DNA from: Megaustenia siamemsis
Taxonomy: Eukaryota; Mollusca; Gastropoda; Stylommatophora; Ariophantidae
Length of the DNA: 64,000 nucleotides
NCBI GenBank assembly: GCA_032433765.1
Contig: JAVIAB010000092.1
Coordinates: 66,950,666-67,014,665, forward strand
Direction: 5' to 3'
The position numbers and the translations under genes were made by a program. Each line of letters opens with the position of its first letter. Position 1 is the stretch's first letter. Positions 45,780 to 57,658 of this stretch are shown here, piece by piece. A model generated the notes under the pieces. It worked only from the letters and a program-made list of their open reading frames with translations, was not told the DNA's origin and searched no databases.

Positions 45780-46090
45780 TATACCATCTAACAGAAAAAG
45801 TAACGAAAACGCTCTTAAAGAGGCCAAAGCAAACTGAACACTTCTCGCCAAAATCAGAGGGAAACTACATTTTTCTCTGACCATTTAAAGATAAGGAAAC
45901 AGCTGGAATATAGTGTGACATTTGACAAAATTAGGGAAGTAGAGGAAACCAGAGAAAATATACCAGACAGGTTAAGAAAATAGTTTGAAAAATATTTAAA
46001 GTGGTAAACAACTGCCTGGATAGAAAGCTGTGGAGGGTTATTATCACATACGACAGTAAGCAAGTTACCCTTTGAAGATGATGTTAATGA
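45780..46090 (+). mobile_element. LINE family B, 3' relic
   Basis: The order NALKEAKAN, KQLEYSVTFDKI, ENIPDRLRK and DRKLWRVIITYDS is kept in broken frames, ending in GATGATGTTAATGATGATGG. Confidence 0.65.
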
Positions 46091-46232
46091 TGATGGTTAT
46101 GATAATGATATAAGCAACACTATGTCGGCTAAAGAAGTGGCGTCACGAATTGGAACCAGTTATTTCAAAATACAGTGTCACTCTCAGTAGATATGAGCAG
46201 TTAATGACTGAGCTTTGAGGATGACCTGTCGT

Positions 46233-46341
46233 CTAAACTAAACTAAACTAAACTAAACTAAACTAAACTAAACTAAACTAAACTAAACTAAACTAAACTA
46301 AACTAAACTAAACTAAACTAAACTAAACTAAATTAAACTAA
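46233..46341. repeat. (TAAAC)n pentanucleotide satellite
   Basis: About 21 nearly perfect units. Confidence 0.97.
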
Positions 46342-46830
46342 GCAAATCTAAGTTAAAATAGTAGTTTCAAGAATGATCAGAATGTAGGAGATTTGTGAGA
46401 TCTCCACCTATAATTTATGCAACATTGATATGCTTATAATGAAACTGCAAATTTATATTTCAGCAAGCAGCAGTGACATCCACAATTAGCACTGCTGGAG
46501 AATGGAGGATGCAGTCATTTCTCCGGTTCTTCATACAACTTTTCATCAGTTTAAGACTCATCACTATAAACTCAGCAATGTCAGCCACTTGTGTGACCTC
46601 CACAATTAGCACTTCTATTGGTTAATGGTTTCTATCCGGAGCGAGGATGTTGGGGCTAGGACCAGATGTCGCATACCGGAAGCACATTTTCAAAATGGAC
46701 ACCGACCGAAACTAGAGCTTGTGTTAAACATTTTCAGCCTGAACTTCTATCCGTTTTTTCTTTTTATTTTTTTTAAGAATTTAATTCCCGGTATGGTATT
46801 GTTAATATTTATATTTCGGTAAGGTGTAGT
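46342..46830. other. Unassigned
   Basis: The phrase CCACAATTAGCACT occurs twice about 105 bp apart (near 46480 and 46592). Otherwise nothing. Confidence 0.4.
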
Positions 46831-46834
46831 TAAG

Positions 46835-47088
46835 GGTGCCGCGAAAGCTCAGAGGTTAGTGAACTGGACTACAAATGACAAGATGTTGGGTTCGATCCTG
46901 ATTGACGGTTTCCAGGTTCACTCAGCCTTTAAGGGTACCGGATTTTTTTCTGGGAAAGTAAAGCGGCACGGGCGTAAAATCGACCACATTACCACACAAA
47001 TCATGTGCCGAAGGTCTGTAAAAATTATGGTCACTAAGACCATATTCCCTATACGTCCTATATGCGTTACGGGGCTCTTTACTTACTT
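46835..47088 (+). mobile_element. SINE1, near full length
   Basis: Head GGTGCCGCGAAAGCTCAGAG with B-box GGGTTCGATCCTGATTG; body and tail (AAGGTCTGTAAAAATTATGG, GTCACTAAGACCATATTCCC) match the other copies. Confidence 0.88.
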
Positions 47089-47955
47089 ACTCTTCTCTTA
47101 CATCTCAGACTATTTCCTGTCGGTGTAGATTTATTAACAGTGCAAAGTTCATGTGATTTTTAAAGTAGCAGGTACCTAAGAAGGAGTCAAAGGCGTGTTA
47201 AAATGGTAGGTTTTTCTGCGACTTTGTTCTTCGCTTTGAAATGTAAAGTAAGTGAAAGTTCCCTCCAATCCTTGTTAGGCATATAGGTAATGTGGTGTTA
47301 GTGACCATATTTTCCATAAGAATGAGACGTTTATACACACATTTATTGAAATGGAAAATTATTTTTTTTTAATTTTTCTTTGGCGATTAATTTATCCGGG
47401 GTGATATCATGTTTAGTGTAATGCTCTGACGTGCTGTTCATAAATGTTTCCGGTTAAGCTCATAGGTGAGTGTTTCAAATCTACGTACCAGAGAAGTCAA
47501 AGATTTAATCTCATAAAGTAAGACGGTCTGGTGCAATGCTGTCCATATTATACATAAAAAATGATGGCTATTAACAAAATATTAAAGTTCTCGGTACTAA
47601 CATTTTATTCCTTAAACATTCACAGTGCATGAATGTGATCTCTTACATCTTATTTTAACAGAACTTAAATTATGTTATTAACGCTGATAACAAGTTAGAT
47701 GGTGATTGCTCTCGTTTAAAGAAATGACGTCAGATCTGTAGTAAATTTATACTGGGCGAATGTACTCCCCCGACACTAATTCTCAATATTCTCCTTTATA
47801 AGTCTTTGAATTTCCAAAGTGTAAAACAATTGAACCATGTGTTGGTGTTATAAATAACTCGTTGCCTTTTAAAACAATAATTTATGCATTGAATTGTTTG
47901 TATTTTGTACAATGTGGACTAGCGTGTAGCTCATATTTCAAACACTAGTACAAAT
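47089..47955. other. Unassigned
   Basis: No feature recognised except a short SINE1-tail-like phrase near 47300 (GTTAGTGACCATATTTTCC). Confidence 0.4.
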
Positions 47956-47959
47956 CACT

Positions 47960-48204
47960 AAAGAGCCCCGTCACACCACGTGGTGTTTGAAAATACAGTG
48001 TTAATGCCCATATTTTTATAGACTCAAGGCACATTATTTTTGGGTAATGTTGTCGACCTGTTGCCGCTGCCTGTTTACTTTCCCAAATAAAAATCCGATA
48101 CCCATTTAATAATGGGTAAACCTGGAAGCCGTCGATCAGGATCAAACTCGTCGTCTTGTCTTTAGTACTCCAGTTCACTAACCACTAAGCTATCGACGCC
48201 CCTT
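47960..48204 (-). mobile_element. SINE1, near full length
   Basis: The plus strand shows the antisense: CCCCGTCACACCACGTGG at the tail end and CACTAACCACTAAGCTATCG-type head at 48176-48204. Confidence 0.88.
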
Positions 48205-49020
48205 TAATACTAGGGACACACGCTTAAGTTATAATCTCTGCTGGATTTTAATTGTTCATTTATTGTTCCTTGTTAGAGATGACATAACATAATTACAGGA
48301 AAACCCATCGCTTGAAGCGGGTGATGATTTGTGTGCACACTGATGCTTGCTGGTTGTGCGTCCACTTCGTTCGCGCAGGTAAATTATAATTCAAACATGT
48401 TCGACTCTGCATTATACATTGTTGCAGTCTCATGACCATACCTTCAATGCCAGCCGTGTCACATAATCGTTGGGACCTTCAAATCGACACTCTTGTACAT
48501 GCACGTTACCAGCACACCAGATATCTGTCTATTACCTGTTCAGTTGTCAGCAACCTCCCGTTGACAAGGGCAGTATTTCTATATTAAAGTCATCCACTCA
48601 TGCTGGAGACACTAGTTCTGGACATTTCAAAACCGACATTCAATCCTGTAGTTAAGTCCATTAGCAGTAACTACTACATATCAACACGGTACATTGTTGC
48701 AGAGTTAAAAGATGGAACGCACCAAAATGGCAGCTTATTTATATTCGAGCTATGAACTAAGCAATGTTTACATTGAACAACACGATATCTGTTATTGCAG
48801 CGAGTTGGCAGATTTTTGAAAATGTTTTCAGGGTTTGAACATAAATGTTTGTTCACAGTTCGTTAACCTTCGCTGTAGATAAAGTCGTTAATTCGATGGC
48901 TTCGTTTCGGACGTTTGGTAGCTAAGGACCTAACTTGTGCAAACGGATGGCATTGGCAAGGATCATTTTGAATCTATGAAGTGGGCTCATTTTGTGTTTA
49001 ACTCAAAAGCATATGTGCTT
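48205..49020. other. Unassigned
   Basis: No feature recognised; may hold intron sequence of the plus-strand candidate gene. Confidence 0.35.
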
Positions 49021-49025
49021 TTTAA

Positions 49026-49859
49026 CCAAAGACCTTTTTTGGGGGACTCAATGAAGATATCCCCGATGGAAGAATAAATTGTACTATTAGTCCCATAAAT
49101 GATTCGCTTCCAGAGGTTTATGATGTAAACAAAGCAGTTTTGTCATTGCAAGTGAATAATGTCCACACCTGTAATTGGTCAGGATTGTGTAGCAGCAGCA
49201 GCTTTATAGCGAACACAGAAAACATCATAGGATTGTGCTGTTCTGAAACAGCTATGCCATGCTACCCTATAATTGCCTTTAATGGGATTACTGTGACCAC
49301 AAACCACTCTCCATGTGTGTGCCACATATTTACATCCCAGAAAGAAACACTGAATATAACAACATCATGTACCGTCTGTGATATTAATGACTACAGACCA
49401 GGAGCCTCCAGTATGATTGATACAACTGTTGCACCAAGCATTTCATCAGCAGAGCCATATCTATGGAATGTTAATCTGACATTGTTCTTCAATGATGTCC
49501 AAGTTAATGAGACATCAGAATCGTGTGGCGGCAGCTACAAGAACGGAGCGGAGAACATCAAGTTCTGCTGCTATAAAGGAGACTTGCCTTGCTATCCCAG
49601 AATTGCCTTAATTGGGATCACTGTAGTTGAAAACTTCTCCTCTTGTGTAAACTACACATTCACATATAAGAGAGAATCAGTGAAGGTCACAAAATCATAT
49701 TCTCTCTGTGGTTTTACTAACTACAGGTCATGTGGCTTCTGTTGGATTGGAAATGATAACTTACCACCACTGTGTGTCTATATGTTTGGAATTGGAGTCA
49801 TCAACGATGGCCTAACATCATCAAGTGCTATGACGATCATCATTATCGGGAGGACGTGA
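49026..49859 (+). CDS. Cysteine-rich, duplicated-module protein (candidate exon)
   Basis: Open for about 278 codons to a stop at 49857-49859. There is no ATG at the head; the pyrimidine-rich TTTTTAACCAAAG just before suggests a 3' splice acceptor, so this is probably the last exon of a gene whose start lies upstream. Two diverged modules of about 88 residues are evident. The first contains GLCCSETAMPCYPIIAFNGI and the second FCCYKGDLPCYPRIALIGIT; both continue with a PCVC/SCVN, FT, K-E, C pattern. Several NxS/T sites (NWS, NIT, NLT, NET, NFS, NYT) and the cysteines point to an extracellular fold, perhaps Ig-like. I do not recognise the family. No transposon signature was found, and the ORF is far longer than chance in this AT-rich sequence. 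Confidence 0.55.
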   Translation, partial: PKTFFGGLNEDIPDGRINCTISPINDSLPEVYDVNKAVLSLQVNNVHTCNWSGLCSSSSFIANTENIIGLCCSETAMPCYPIIAFNGITVTTNHSPCVCHIFTSQKETLNITTSCTVCDINDYRPGASSMIDTTVAPSISSAEPYLWNVNLTLFFNDVQVNETSESCGGSYKNGAENIKFCCYKGDLPCYPRIALIGITVVENFSSCVNYTFTYKRESVKVTKSYSLCGFTNYRSCGFCWIGNDNLPPLCVYMFGIGVINDGLTSSSAMTIIIIGRT

Positions 49860-49984
49860 ACTCCCATGGTATATGGTGGATAGGCGGCAGGAACCATTGA
49901 AGGCTATGTCTGAAAAGTGTTCCTCCTTGCAGTTTCCTCATATTCCAAGTCCGGCTTGTTGCAGGAGCTATTGAGTTAAGTGCT

Positions 49985-50290
49985 CTGTGCACACCGTGAG
50001 CTGTGTGTCTCATCCGTTTTGATCCTGCTTCGATATCCCGCTTGTTTACGATGAATGATGATATCGTATGACAGGGAACAGTTGGCTGCGTTCACTTTCT
50101 GCGCGGTTTCGCCTTATGTCTTTTGGCGTGTGCTGAGACTGCTACGATGGGGACTACAGTTACCTTTCTTTGTTTGGGAGATGAGTTAGTAATTCGGATG
50201 ATTCCACTGGCACGGGCGGTTGAGCAATTATGGATTTTAATTCGTTTGCTGTGATACCGAGGCCTTCCATAACCAATAACCAATAACCAG
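49985..50290 (+). repeat. Dispersed repeat R1, longest copy
   Basis: Its 5' half matches 10405-10570 and its 3' half (CTTTGTTTGGGAGATGAG, AATTCGGATGATTCCACTGG, GATTTTAATTCGTTTGC) matches 62405-62530. Begins about 125 bp past the stop of the cysteine-rich ORF. Confidence 0.8.
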
Positions 50291-50299
50291 AGTTAAAAT

Positions 50300-51585
50300 C
50301 TCTCTATTATGGCATGATTCGCCTTTAAGTCTATTTAAGAAATCCCCATCCTAACTTCTTGTCATCGATGTACATAACATTGTCTTCTTCAGAATTTCTA
50401 ACTGTCGATCGATAGAAGGACACCATAAAGGACTATATATATATAATTTAAAATCAGTGTTTCAACATCAAATATATTTAATTATATCTGTCTCATCTTA
50501 AAGTCTCTTTTAATTGTATTATATCATTCCTTTGTGTTATTACCTTATAATCTCAAATATCGTTGCAATCTCAATAGTCTTAGAAACAAGCTACATGGGC
50601 CATTGTTCAAGGAACATACTAGTTCAGTTAATGAAAACCACTGCGGTCTTGAAAGATGCTATATAATATAGGGATCAGGCATACAAGGACACTGAATCAA
50701 TACTAGCTTGTATTAGCCCTCTAAAGCAATTGACCTCTGAATCTATCAGCCGTAATCGTCAGTCGATGTTTAGTGACTCCTCAATCAGGTGTTTACCAAG
50801 ACAGTGGTTTCTAAGAATAGGTCCATCGTTTTTATTAATCAATTACCGAATAGAAATACTTTCGAAAAATTCATTCACAATTATATGTAAATACAAAAGA
50901 AATGCAACTGTAAATGCCATCATATCCGCCCACACTTGTTACATTTTTCGTCCAACCATGTGCCCTGGTCTCTACCCGCTTTCCCTCTCCTCTCCCGCAT
51001 TATTCACCTTTTACTTCTCGTCAAAACACGTGTCTGAAATTTCATCAGGAGTTTCAACTGACTAATTTATTACGCACTTTTTTGCACGCATTTTACTACA
51101 TTCATTTTCTACTATTTCTGCTGCACATGTAATATCGTATTTTTTTTCCTTTACTTATATTTTTTCATGTTGTCGCCTTCTTTGTATTATTAGTTTTAAT
51201 TACTCCAGAACACGTAGTAGAGTATATCTTTATTTCATTGTCCGTTTGTATTATCCCTGATTTCTGAAGAAGACATGTGGGACGAAACCTCATATATTTT
51301 GTGTTGCCTTTTTTTGGAAAGCTGTCATCACAGTTGGCAGTAGTGTATGCTACACCCAACCACTGGACATGCTCCCTGATGATCAGCAGATTAAAACACC
51401 GTAAAGCTCATCATATCATTATCTTCAAACTATACCATGTATATTGAAACCATCATCTGACATTGTCTCACTACCGATTGTATGAAATAAAGCATATTAA
51501 AAACAAACGGAGTCTGAATAATGTTTTAGCAAATTACATGTTATTTCCGTTCTCCCAACTCTAAACAAAAATATATTTCTCTGCT
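50300..51585. other. Unassigned
   Basis: A short R2-core-like phrase (GAAGAAGACATGTGGGACGA) lies near 51267. No gene recognised. Confidence 0.4.
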
Positions 51586-51589
51586 GAGG

Positions 51590-52505
51590 ATCTATTAAAC
51601 CTTCGGAGAACGGACGTCTTATATTATGAAATTAAAGAGCACCAATGAATAGAACGGCTTGTCCTGATGGCTTATCAAGTGAACCATTAAAACCTCCCAG
51701 AGACATAGATATAAATTAGCTACAACTACACAGTTCGGTATGGATAAAGAAGCATCCTAAAAACGAAAGAACGTCACAATAAAGAACGCCACTCTATTGA
51801 TTGAAAGAACGTCACTATAATGTCCTTATGAAAAAAGAAGGGCTGTAAGCGTGACTGTACCCAAGACAGAGGAATATACAGGGAATTGATATCACTGCTA
51901 AGTCATATCGGTAAATTATTTTGTAAAATATTAGACTAAGATCAATAATTGAGCCACAACTAAATGAGACAAATGGGATTTACAAGAAATCGAAATTGCA
52001 CAAATGCCATTTTTACAGTAAAACAGCTAATAGAAAAGAAAATAGAACAATGATGAAGATCTAAACATCTCATTTGTTGACCTCGGTTCGTTTGAAAAAG
52101 TAGACCTAAAAAGCTTACGCAATACTCTATACTAAAACATGGAAGCCGAAGGTAAAAGCAATATTGTCCAGTCAAAGACAATTAGCGTCATGCAGAGACC
52201 TGTTACTCATCGCGTACATAGACCACATATAACATAAATTTGCAAATCCTTATAAATGTAACTCTAAAAGTAAGCATCTCCTTGCAGTCGACCGGGATAT
52301 AGTATCACAATCATAAAATAAATTACAGCAATATCTTAAAGATCTGAACGGAGCCAGCAAGTAAAATAATATGAAAATTAACACAGAAGGGTTATGATTA
52401 TTAGCTGAACAGACAAAAAGAAATCAAATGATTAAATTAACCAGTTGAAAAAGGTTTAAAAGTTCAAATATATGAAAAGTACATTACTGTGGCAGAAATG
52501 GAAAA
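51590..52505 (+). mobile_element. LINE family C-like RT relic
   Basis: Broken frames give CPDGLSSEPLK, LLFKKGCKRDCTQDRGIYRE, SLLSHIGKLFCKIL, FTRNRNCTNAIFTVKQLIEK and further degraded RT sequence (LIAYIDHI-like). Similar to the minus-strand piece at 17846-18250. Confidence 0.6.
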
Positions 52506-52594
52506 AAAGAGGTATAAACAGAAGAAGTAGAGGAAGACCCCCCCCCCCCCCTTTTTTTTTCATCCCCACCCCCAAGAATTCGACCTGCGAAATA

Positions 52595-52745
52595 TATAGA
52601 GCTACACTAAGCACAAAGTTTGAGGTGAACCGAAGAACATGATATAGAGCTACACTAAGTACAAAGTTTGAGGTGAACCGAAGAACATGATATAGAGCTA
52701 CACTAAGCACAAAGTTTGAGGTGAACCGAAGAACATGATATAGAG
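52595..52745. repeat. Three tandem copies of a 48-bp unit
   Basis: Unit ATATAGAGCTACACTAAGCA plus CAAAGTTTGAGGTGAACCGA plus AGAACATG, three times, nearly identical. Preceded by a poly-C/poly-T block at 52540-52560. Confidence 0.95.
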
Positions 52746-53059
52746 CGCGTCAGTTTTCCTCTACCCCCAAAGACAACAGAAGATGGAGAACAAGAATACA
52801 AGAACAATAATGGAAAGCATGGGTTCGTAGAGAAAAAAAAAAAAAGAAATTGGTAGTGGGCTGTGGAAAAGACGAAACATTGAGGGCCCACAACAGATAA
52901 CCACCGCCGAGACAGACTTCATGGCAAGGCTACTACTCTTAGCGACACTCGGATGGATAGCTAAAAGTGCAACGGGCAGACTACATTTAAAATGTAAAGA
53001 AACCCATTTTTGCAGCCAAAACTAATTTAAAGCGAGTTTTTATATAGAATCCATTTAAC

Positions 53060-53405
53060 ATACCAGCAATGAAACAAATGTGGATTTATAGGAGAATAGG
53101 TAGAATTGGATGGAAAGAAAAGAAAACAAACGATGAAGTTTTAATACAATTAAGACAAGACAAATAACATTTTTGGGGCATGTTAAAAGACACAACGGGC
53201 TTACTAAAAGTAATATTGGAAGGGGAAATACGAGGTAAAAGAGGCAGAGGCAGACCAAGACTAAAATGGACGAGTAACATCAAAAGATGGATAAGTCAAT
53301 CTATGACAGCCTGCACCATCAAAGCAAGAAACAGAGTAGAATGGCGATCCATGGTAGCCAACCTTCGTTGCGGAGAAGGCACTCGATGATGATGATGATG
53401 ATGAA
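53060..53405 (+). mobile_element. LINE family A, 3' end
   Basis: Reads MWIYRRIGRIGWKEKKTNDE, then GLLKVILEGEIRGKRGRGRP, NIKRWISQSMTACTIKARNR and NLRCGEGTR, ending ATGATGATGATGATGA. 5'-truncated. Confidence 0.88.
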
Positions 53406-53823
53406 TGAAACAAACAAAAAATGAATACCGTTTATTTAGCAAGGAGACAACAATGCCTTTTTTTAACATTCTCTTTTTATTTTATTACTTGTCTCCCTGT
53501 CCGGGAACCATGCCCATGGTAAGGCTATTCTCAGTCCTAATCTCTGGTTTAGCGAGTTCTGCCCTACCAAAGGAGAAGTCAGACGTTTCCTTCCTCTGCT
53601 AGTCTTCTAGACACTCATGGGCAAGGTGGTGCTCCCGTTTAGCTCCCTTTATCAGGGTTATGTGAAGCCATTGGAGCAAGTTGTGGATAGTGTTGTGGGA
53701 GCAGTCGACAAGTAGTGCCAGGTCCCCACTCCGCGATGGCAGGCAGAGGATCTCATGTATAGAGATAATGGCTGCGATCTCCGACTAGTATAGTCACTGC
53801 CAAGAAAGAAAGGAATGGCAAAC

Positions 53824-53899
53824 TATAGTCCGTTCAAAAATTCATAATCACACCTGAATTAGTTTTGCGTGATAACCGTTTGTTATTTTGCTTTCAAAT
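53824..53899 (+). repeat. Left terminal inverted repeat, DD83E element 2
   Basis: Starts TATAGTCCGTTCAAAAATTC; pairs with 55640-55715 at about 92% identity. TA target duplication at 53824-53825. Confidence 0.95.
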
Positions 53900-55713
53900 T
53901 TTCCAAGCAAATCTTAGAATATTGATGACGTTATAGAATTATTTTTTTGCTCTGAGAAATTTGATCTAGTTTAAAAGTTTTCTTCTTTAGGCTATATTTA
54001 ATTCACCCTTTTCGAATTTGACACCATTTTAGGATATATACATTAATTTGGTGCGGTCGTTCACGTAAAATAGTTTGGCTATTGCAGAAACACAAACTTC
54101 AGGAAAATCCCGTGCACAAAACTGAATTGTTATTGAACGACATGACGCACCATGGCCTTGGCATTAATTACCGAAGGGAAGGCGTATCTTTATTAATTTT
54201 GTGAAGACTCAGTAGACAATTTGTTGACTTTAAATACCAACATTTATATCTAAATTACAATGAGTTTGAAATGCAAATTTATAACTATGCAAAAGGTTAC
54301 TGTTTTACTATATCAGCACTTCCTTAGGGAATCCAAGATGGGGAATTTATATTGTGATATTCATGACCCAGAGAGATGAACGCAACTCGCGTTTGGTCTT
54401 AATAGATCGTCATTTTCTCGTTGGATTAAACAAGACTCAGAGTGCACTCATGTCAATCAAGGAAGGAAAAGGAAAGTCGACAGCTTGGAAATGGATGTCA
54501 TAATGGTGAAGTGAACGGTATGATATTGTATATTTGGATGAATCATGGGTCAACGCACACCACACCTATGCTAAAGAATGGCAGTCAGTAAATGGCAAAC
54601 TCAAAAGAACAATTCCGAGCAGCAAAGGCCAGCGCATTATATTAACGCATGCTGGTAGCACTGAAAACGGCCTTGTCCATGATGCGGGACTTATTTTCCA
54701 ATCAAAACGTACCGACGGTAGGGACTACCATACTGAAATGAATGGAAACATTTTCAGGCACTGTTGGAGAACGATCTTTTACCAATCCTGGAGAGACCTT
54801 CATGCATAGTCATGGATTATGCATCATACTACAATGTCGTATCAGAGGAAGACAAAGTGCCTACTGCATCAAATACAAAATAGCAAATTAGGACATGGCT
54901 TGCGAATGAAAATGTCAAATTTAACGACACATATTTAAAACCCGAATTGTTACAACTTGTGAAGAATACGAATAAGAAAAAGGTGTACCATGTTGACAAA
55001 ATCATTGAGAAATACGGCCACACATCTCTTCGATTTCTTGCATATCATGCACATCTTAATCCAATCGAACTTGTTTGGGCTCACGTCAAAGGACAAGTTG
55101 CAGAACAGAACAGGACGTTTAAAATGTGTGATGTTGAAGTTCTGACACGCGAGTCTCTCTCAAAAATACACATTCCGTTCTGGAAGAAGTGTGTTGAGCA
55201 TGTGCTGCGGGTGGAAGTTGAGTACTGGAAACGAGATGGATTACTATTTGTCCAGCCAGTAATGATTATCAACCTCTTGGAATCGTCAGATTCGGAAAGA
55301 TTAAAATTGAGATGAATTCAATTCCAGCTGCAGTTAGGTCGTCCTGGGGTCTAATGGTGACCGAAGGACAAGACTAATTGTAACCAATTGAATTCATGTT
55401 TGCAAATACACATAACGAACAACACCCACAATTAAGCACTATGTAGATACGCCTCTGACAAGAATTGCAGTAAACTGGAACATTTAACACGATTACTGTA
55501 AGCTCTACAATTTGAATCAACTTGTGTGATATCGTCATAAAAGATCAAAGGAATTCGCTGATGTGCAAAATCTGTTGTGTTTGTGGAATAAAAAATACCT
55601 AAATCTTTGCGTCATCAATATTCTAAGATTGCATGCAAAATTTGAAACCAAAATAACGAGTGGTTAGCACGCAAAACTAATTCAGGTGTGATTATGAATT
55701 TCTGAACGGACTA
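53826..55713 (+). mobile_element. DD83E Tc1/mariner-type element 2, internally deleted
   Basis: A 1.9-kb element with 74-bp inverted repeats and TA duplications. Termini share TATAG-CGTT-CAAAA with element 1, and the encoded protein is clearly related. Confidence 0.93.
54260..55315 (+). pseudogene. DD83E transposase pseudogene
   Basis: Starts MSLKCKFITMQKVTVLLYQH, parallel to element 1, then meets a stop (54377). After FSRWIKQDSECTHVNQGRKR a deletion of roughly 90 codons removes the second DNA-binding region. It continues RYDIVYLDESWVNAHHT (D1), then frameshifts at about 54765, giving IVMDYASYYNVV (D2, altered from MDNAAYHN), a stop at 54881, and YHAHLNPIELVWAHVKGQVA (E). It ends NLLESSDSE, matching element 1. 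It cannot produce an active enzyme. Confidence 0.9.
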
Positions 55714-55715
55714 TA
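55640..55715 (-). repeat. Right terminal inverted repeat, DD83E element 2
   Basis: Ends GAACGGACTATA. TA target duplication at 55714-55715. Confidence 0.95.
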
Positions 55716-55744
55716 CCTTCTTATATTGCCTAGAATAATCATGT

Positions 55745-56471
55745 CAAAACACAACTTAATATCTACAGCTAATCACGTTAATGGGGACTCTACAATAAAA
55801 CCAGATAAGTGAGAAACAATGTGAATTTGTGGAAGGAAAGGGCACCAATAATGCAATATACATCTTAAGAACATTGATAGAAAGATCTATAGATGTAAAG
55901 AAAAAATTATATATGTGCTTTATAGACTACACAAAAGCATTTGACAAAGTAAAGCGTGTGGAAATCATTAATATGCTGCAGAAATGAAACATTAATGGCA
56001 AAGATCTGCGAATGAAAAAAAAACATGTATTGGCAACAAACAGCAGCTATACTAATTAGCAACCAAACAGAACAATTCCAATATATAAAACAAAGAGTCA
56101 GACAAGGCTGTGTTCTGTCGCCGGATTTGTTTTCACTTTACAGCGAACATATTATGAGATCAATAGTAGACAAAAAAGGAATTGAAGTCAACATTCTCAA
56201 CATAAATAATTTGCAATATGCGGATGACACAGTCTTAATAGTAGAGACAGAATGAACTACAAGAAATGATAGACATAATAGTAAAAGAAAGTAATAAAAA
56301 CGGTCTCAGTCTGAATTGTAAGAAAACAATGTAATGGTCATATCAAAGAAACAATCATCACCATCATGCAGCATTAAAAGGGACAAATCTGAAACAAGTG
56401 CAACGCGTCAAATACTTGTGCAAAATAATAGCATCAGTTTTAAGATGAACCACATAAATAAAAAGCAGAAT
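55745..56471 (+). mobile_element. LINE family B2, left part
   Basis: Broken frames: KGTNNAIYILRTLIERSIDV, YMCFIDYTKAFDKVKR (motif A), IKQRVRQGCVLSPDLFSLYS (motif B) and INNLQYADDTVLIVETE (YADD). Continues at 57659 after a LINE B1 insertion. Confidence 0.85.
56460..56471. repeat. Target site duplication, left (B1 into B2)
   Basis: AAAAAGCAGAAT, exact match to 57659-57670. Confidence 0.9.
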
Positions 56472-57658
56472 CATCATCAAGTACCGGACCTGCTGGCATA
56501 GGTGATCATGTCTCTCCACAACTTTCGATCTCGGCAGCTATTTGTCATTTCTGTTGTTGACCTTCTGCCAAGTCATTCTCTTAAGCTCTCTATTATTTTT
56601 TCTCTTTGTTTCCCTCTATCTCTTCGTCCCTCAATTTTTCCAGTTGTTACAATATACTCCAGTTGTTCTCTTCTCATTACATGTCCAAAAAATGATGATT
56701 GTTTCTTCCTAATATTGGAAATTAGCCCTCTTTTTGCTTTGACCTCTCTCAGAAAATCTTCATTACTCTTCTTAGCTGTCCATATTACTCTCAACATTCT
56801 TCTGTAAAACCACATTTCTACAGACTCCAGTGATTTTCTTGTCTGTTGTCCTATTGTCCATGATTCGCATCCATATGTTAAGACTGGCTCTACATAACAT
56901 TTAAGAATTCTTTTTCATGTTTCTATTGTCAAAAATGGATTGCATAGTATCATCCTCATTTTTTGGAAAGCTGCTTTTGCCTGAGCCATTCTGCATCTCA
57001 CCTCTTTTGTACATCTTCCGTCTGAGGTTAACAAAGTTCCCAAATAATTAAATTCATTTACCTGTTTTAATATTGTTCCACTTGTCTTTATTTTGCACTG
57101 AGGTGATGTCTTTTTCTTTGTTGTTACCATTACCTCTGTCTTTTTGCTATTAAGGCTGAATCCTTTATTTTTGTTTTTTTCACTATAATGTCCAACATTT
57201 CTTTTAACTCATTTTCACTCTTAGCGATTAAGACTGTATCATTAGCATACCTTAGATTTATTATATTATGACCTCCAATTGTTATTCCAGGCATGCCCCA
57301 TATGTATCTTAAAATAATCTCACTATAAATATTAAACAAATCTGGTGACAGCACTCAACCTTGTCTAACACCCTGTTTTATTTGTTGAAACATTCCCAAT
57401 TGGTTTCCAGTTCTTATGGCCGCTGTTTGTTGCCAGTACATGTTCTTTATTATTCTTAGATTTTTGCTGTCTACGTTTATGCTTTCTAAAATTTTGATTA
57501 TTTCTTGGTGTTTTACTTTGTCAAATGCCTTGGTGTAATCTATGAAACATAGGTATAGATCTGTTTTCACCTCAATGGCTCTTTCTACTAGAGATCTTAT
57601 GATATAAATGGCATTGCTTGTTCCTTTATCTCTAACAAAACCACACAGTTTTGTTAGA
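56472..57658 (-). mobile_element. LINE family B1 inserted into B2
   Basis: Reads on minus from the RT to the 3' end: VRDKGTSNAIYIIRSLVERA, YLCFIDYTKAFDKVKHQE, IKQGVRQG, SPDLFNIYSEIILRYI, NLRYANDTVLIAKSENELKE (YADD changed to YAND), FNYLGTLLTSDGRCTKEV, MWFYRRMLRVIWTAKKS, FFGHVMRREQLEYIVTTGKI and the ATGATG-type tail. It carries a stop after GVRQG and a few shifts. 5'-truncated, exact 12-bp target duplication. Confidence 0.92.

Noticed and set aside
46233..46341. Interstitial telomere repeat
   Set aside because: (TAAAC)n/(GTTTA)n is not the TTAGGG or TTAGG telomere motif; an ordinary pentanucleotide satellite is simpler.
56502..56807. Plus-strand 101-codon frame recurring at several loci
   Set aside because: It is the antisense of the LINE B C-terminal coding region; the recurrence reflects repeat copies (also 1173, 2576, 61399-61893).
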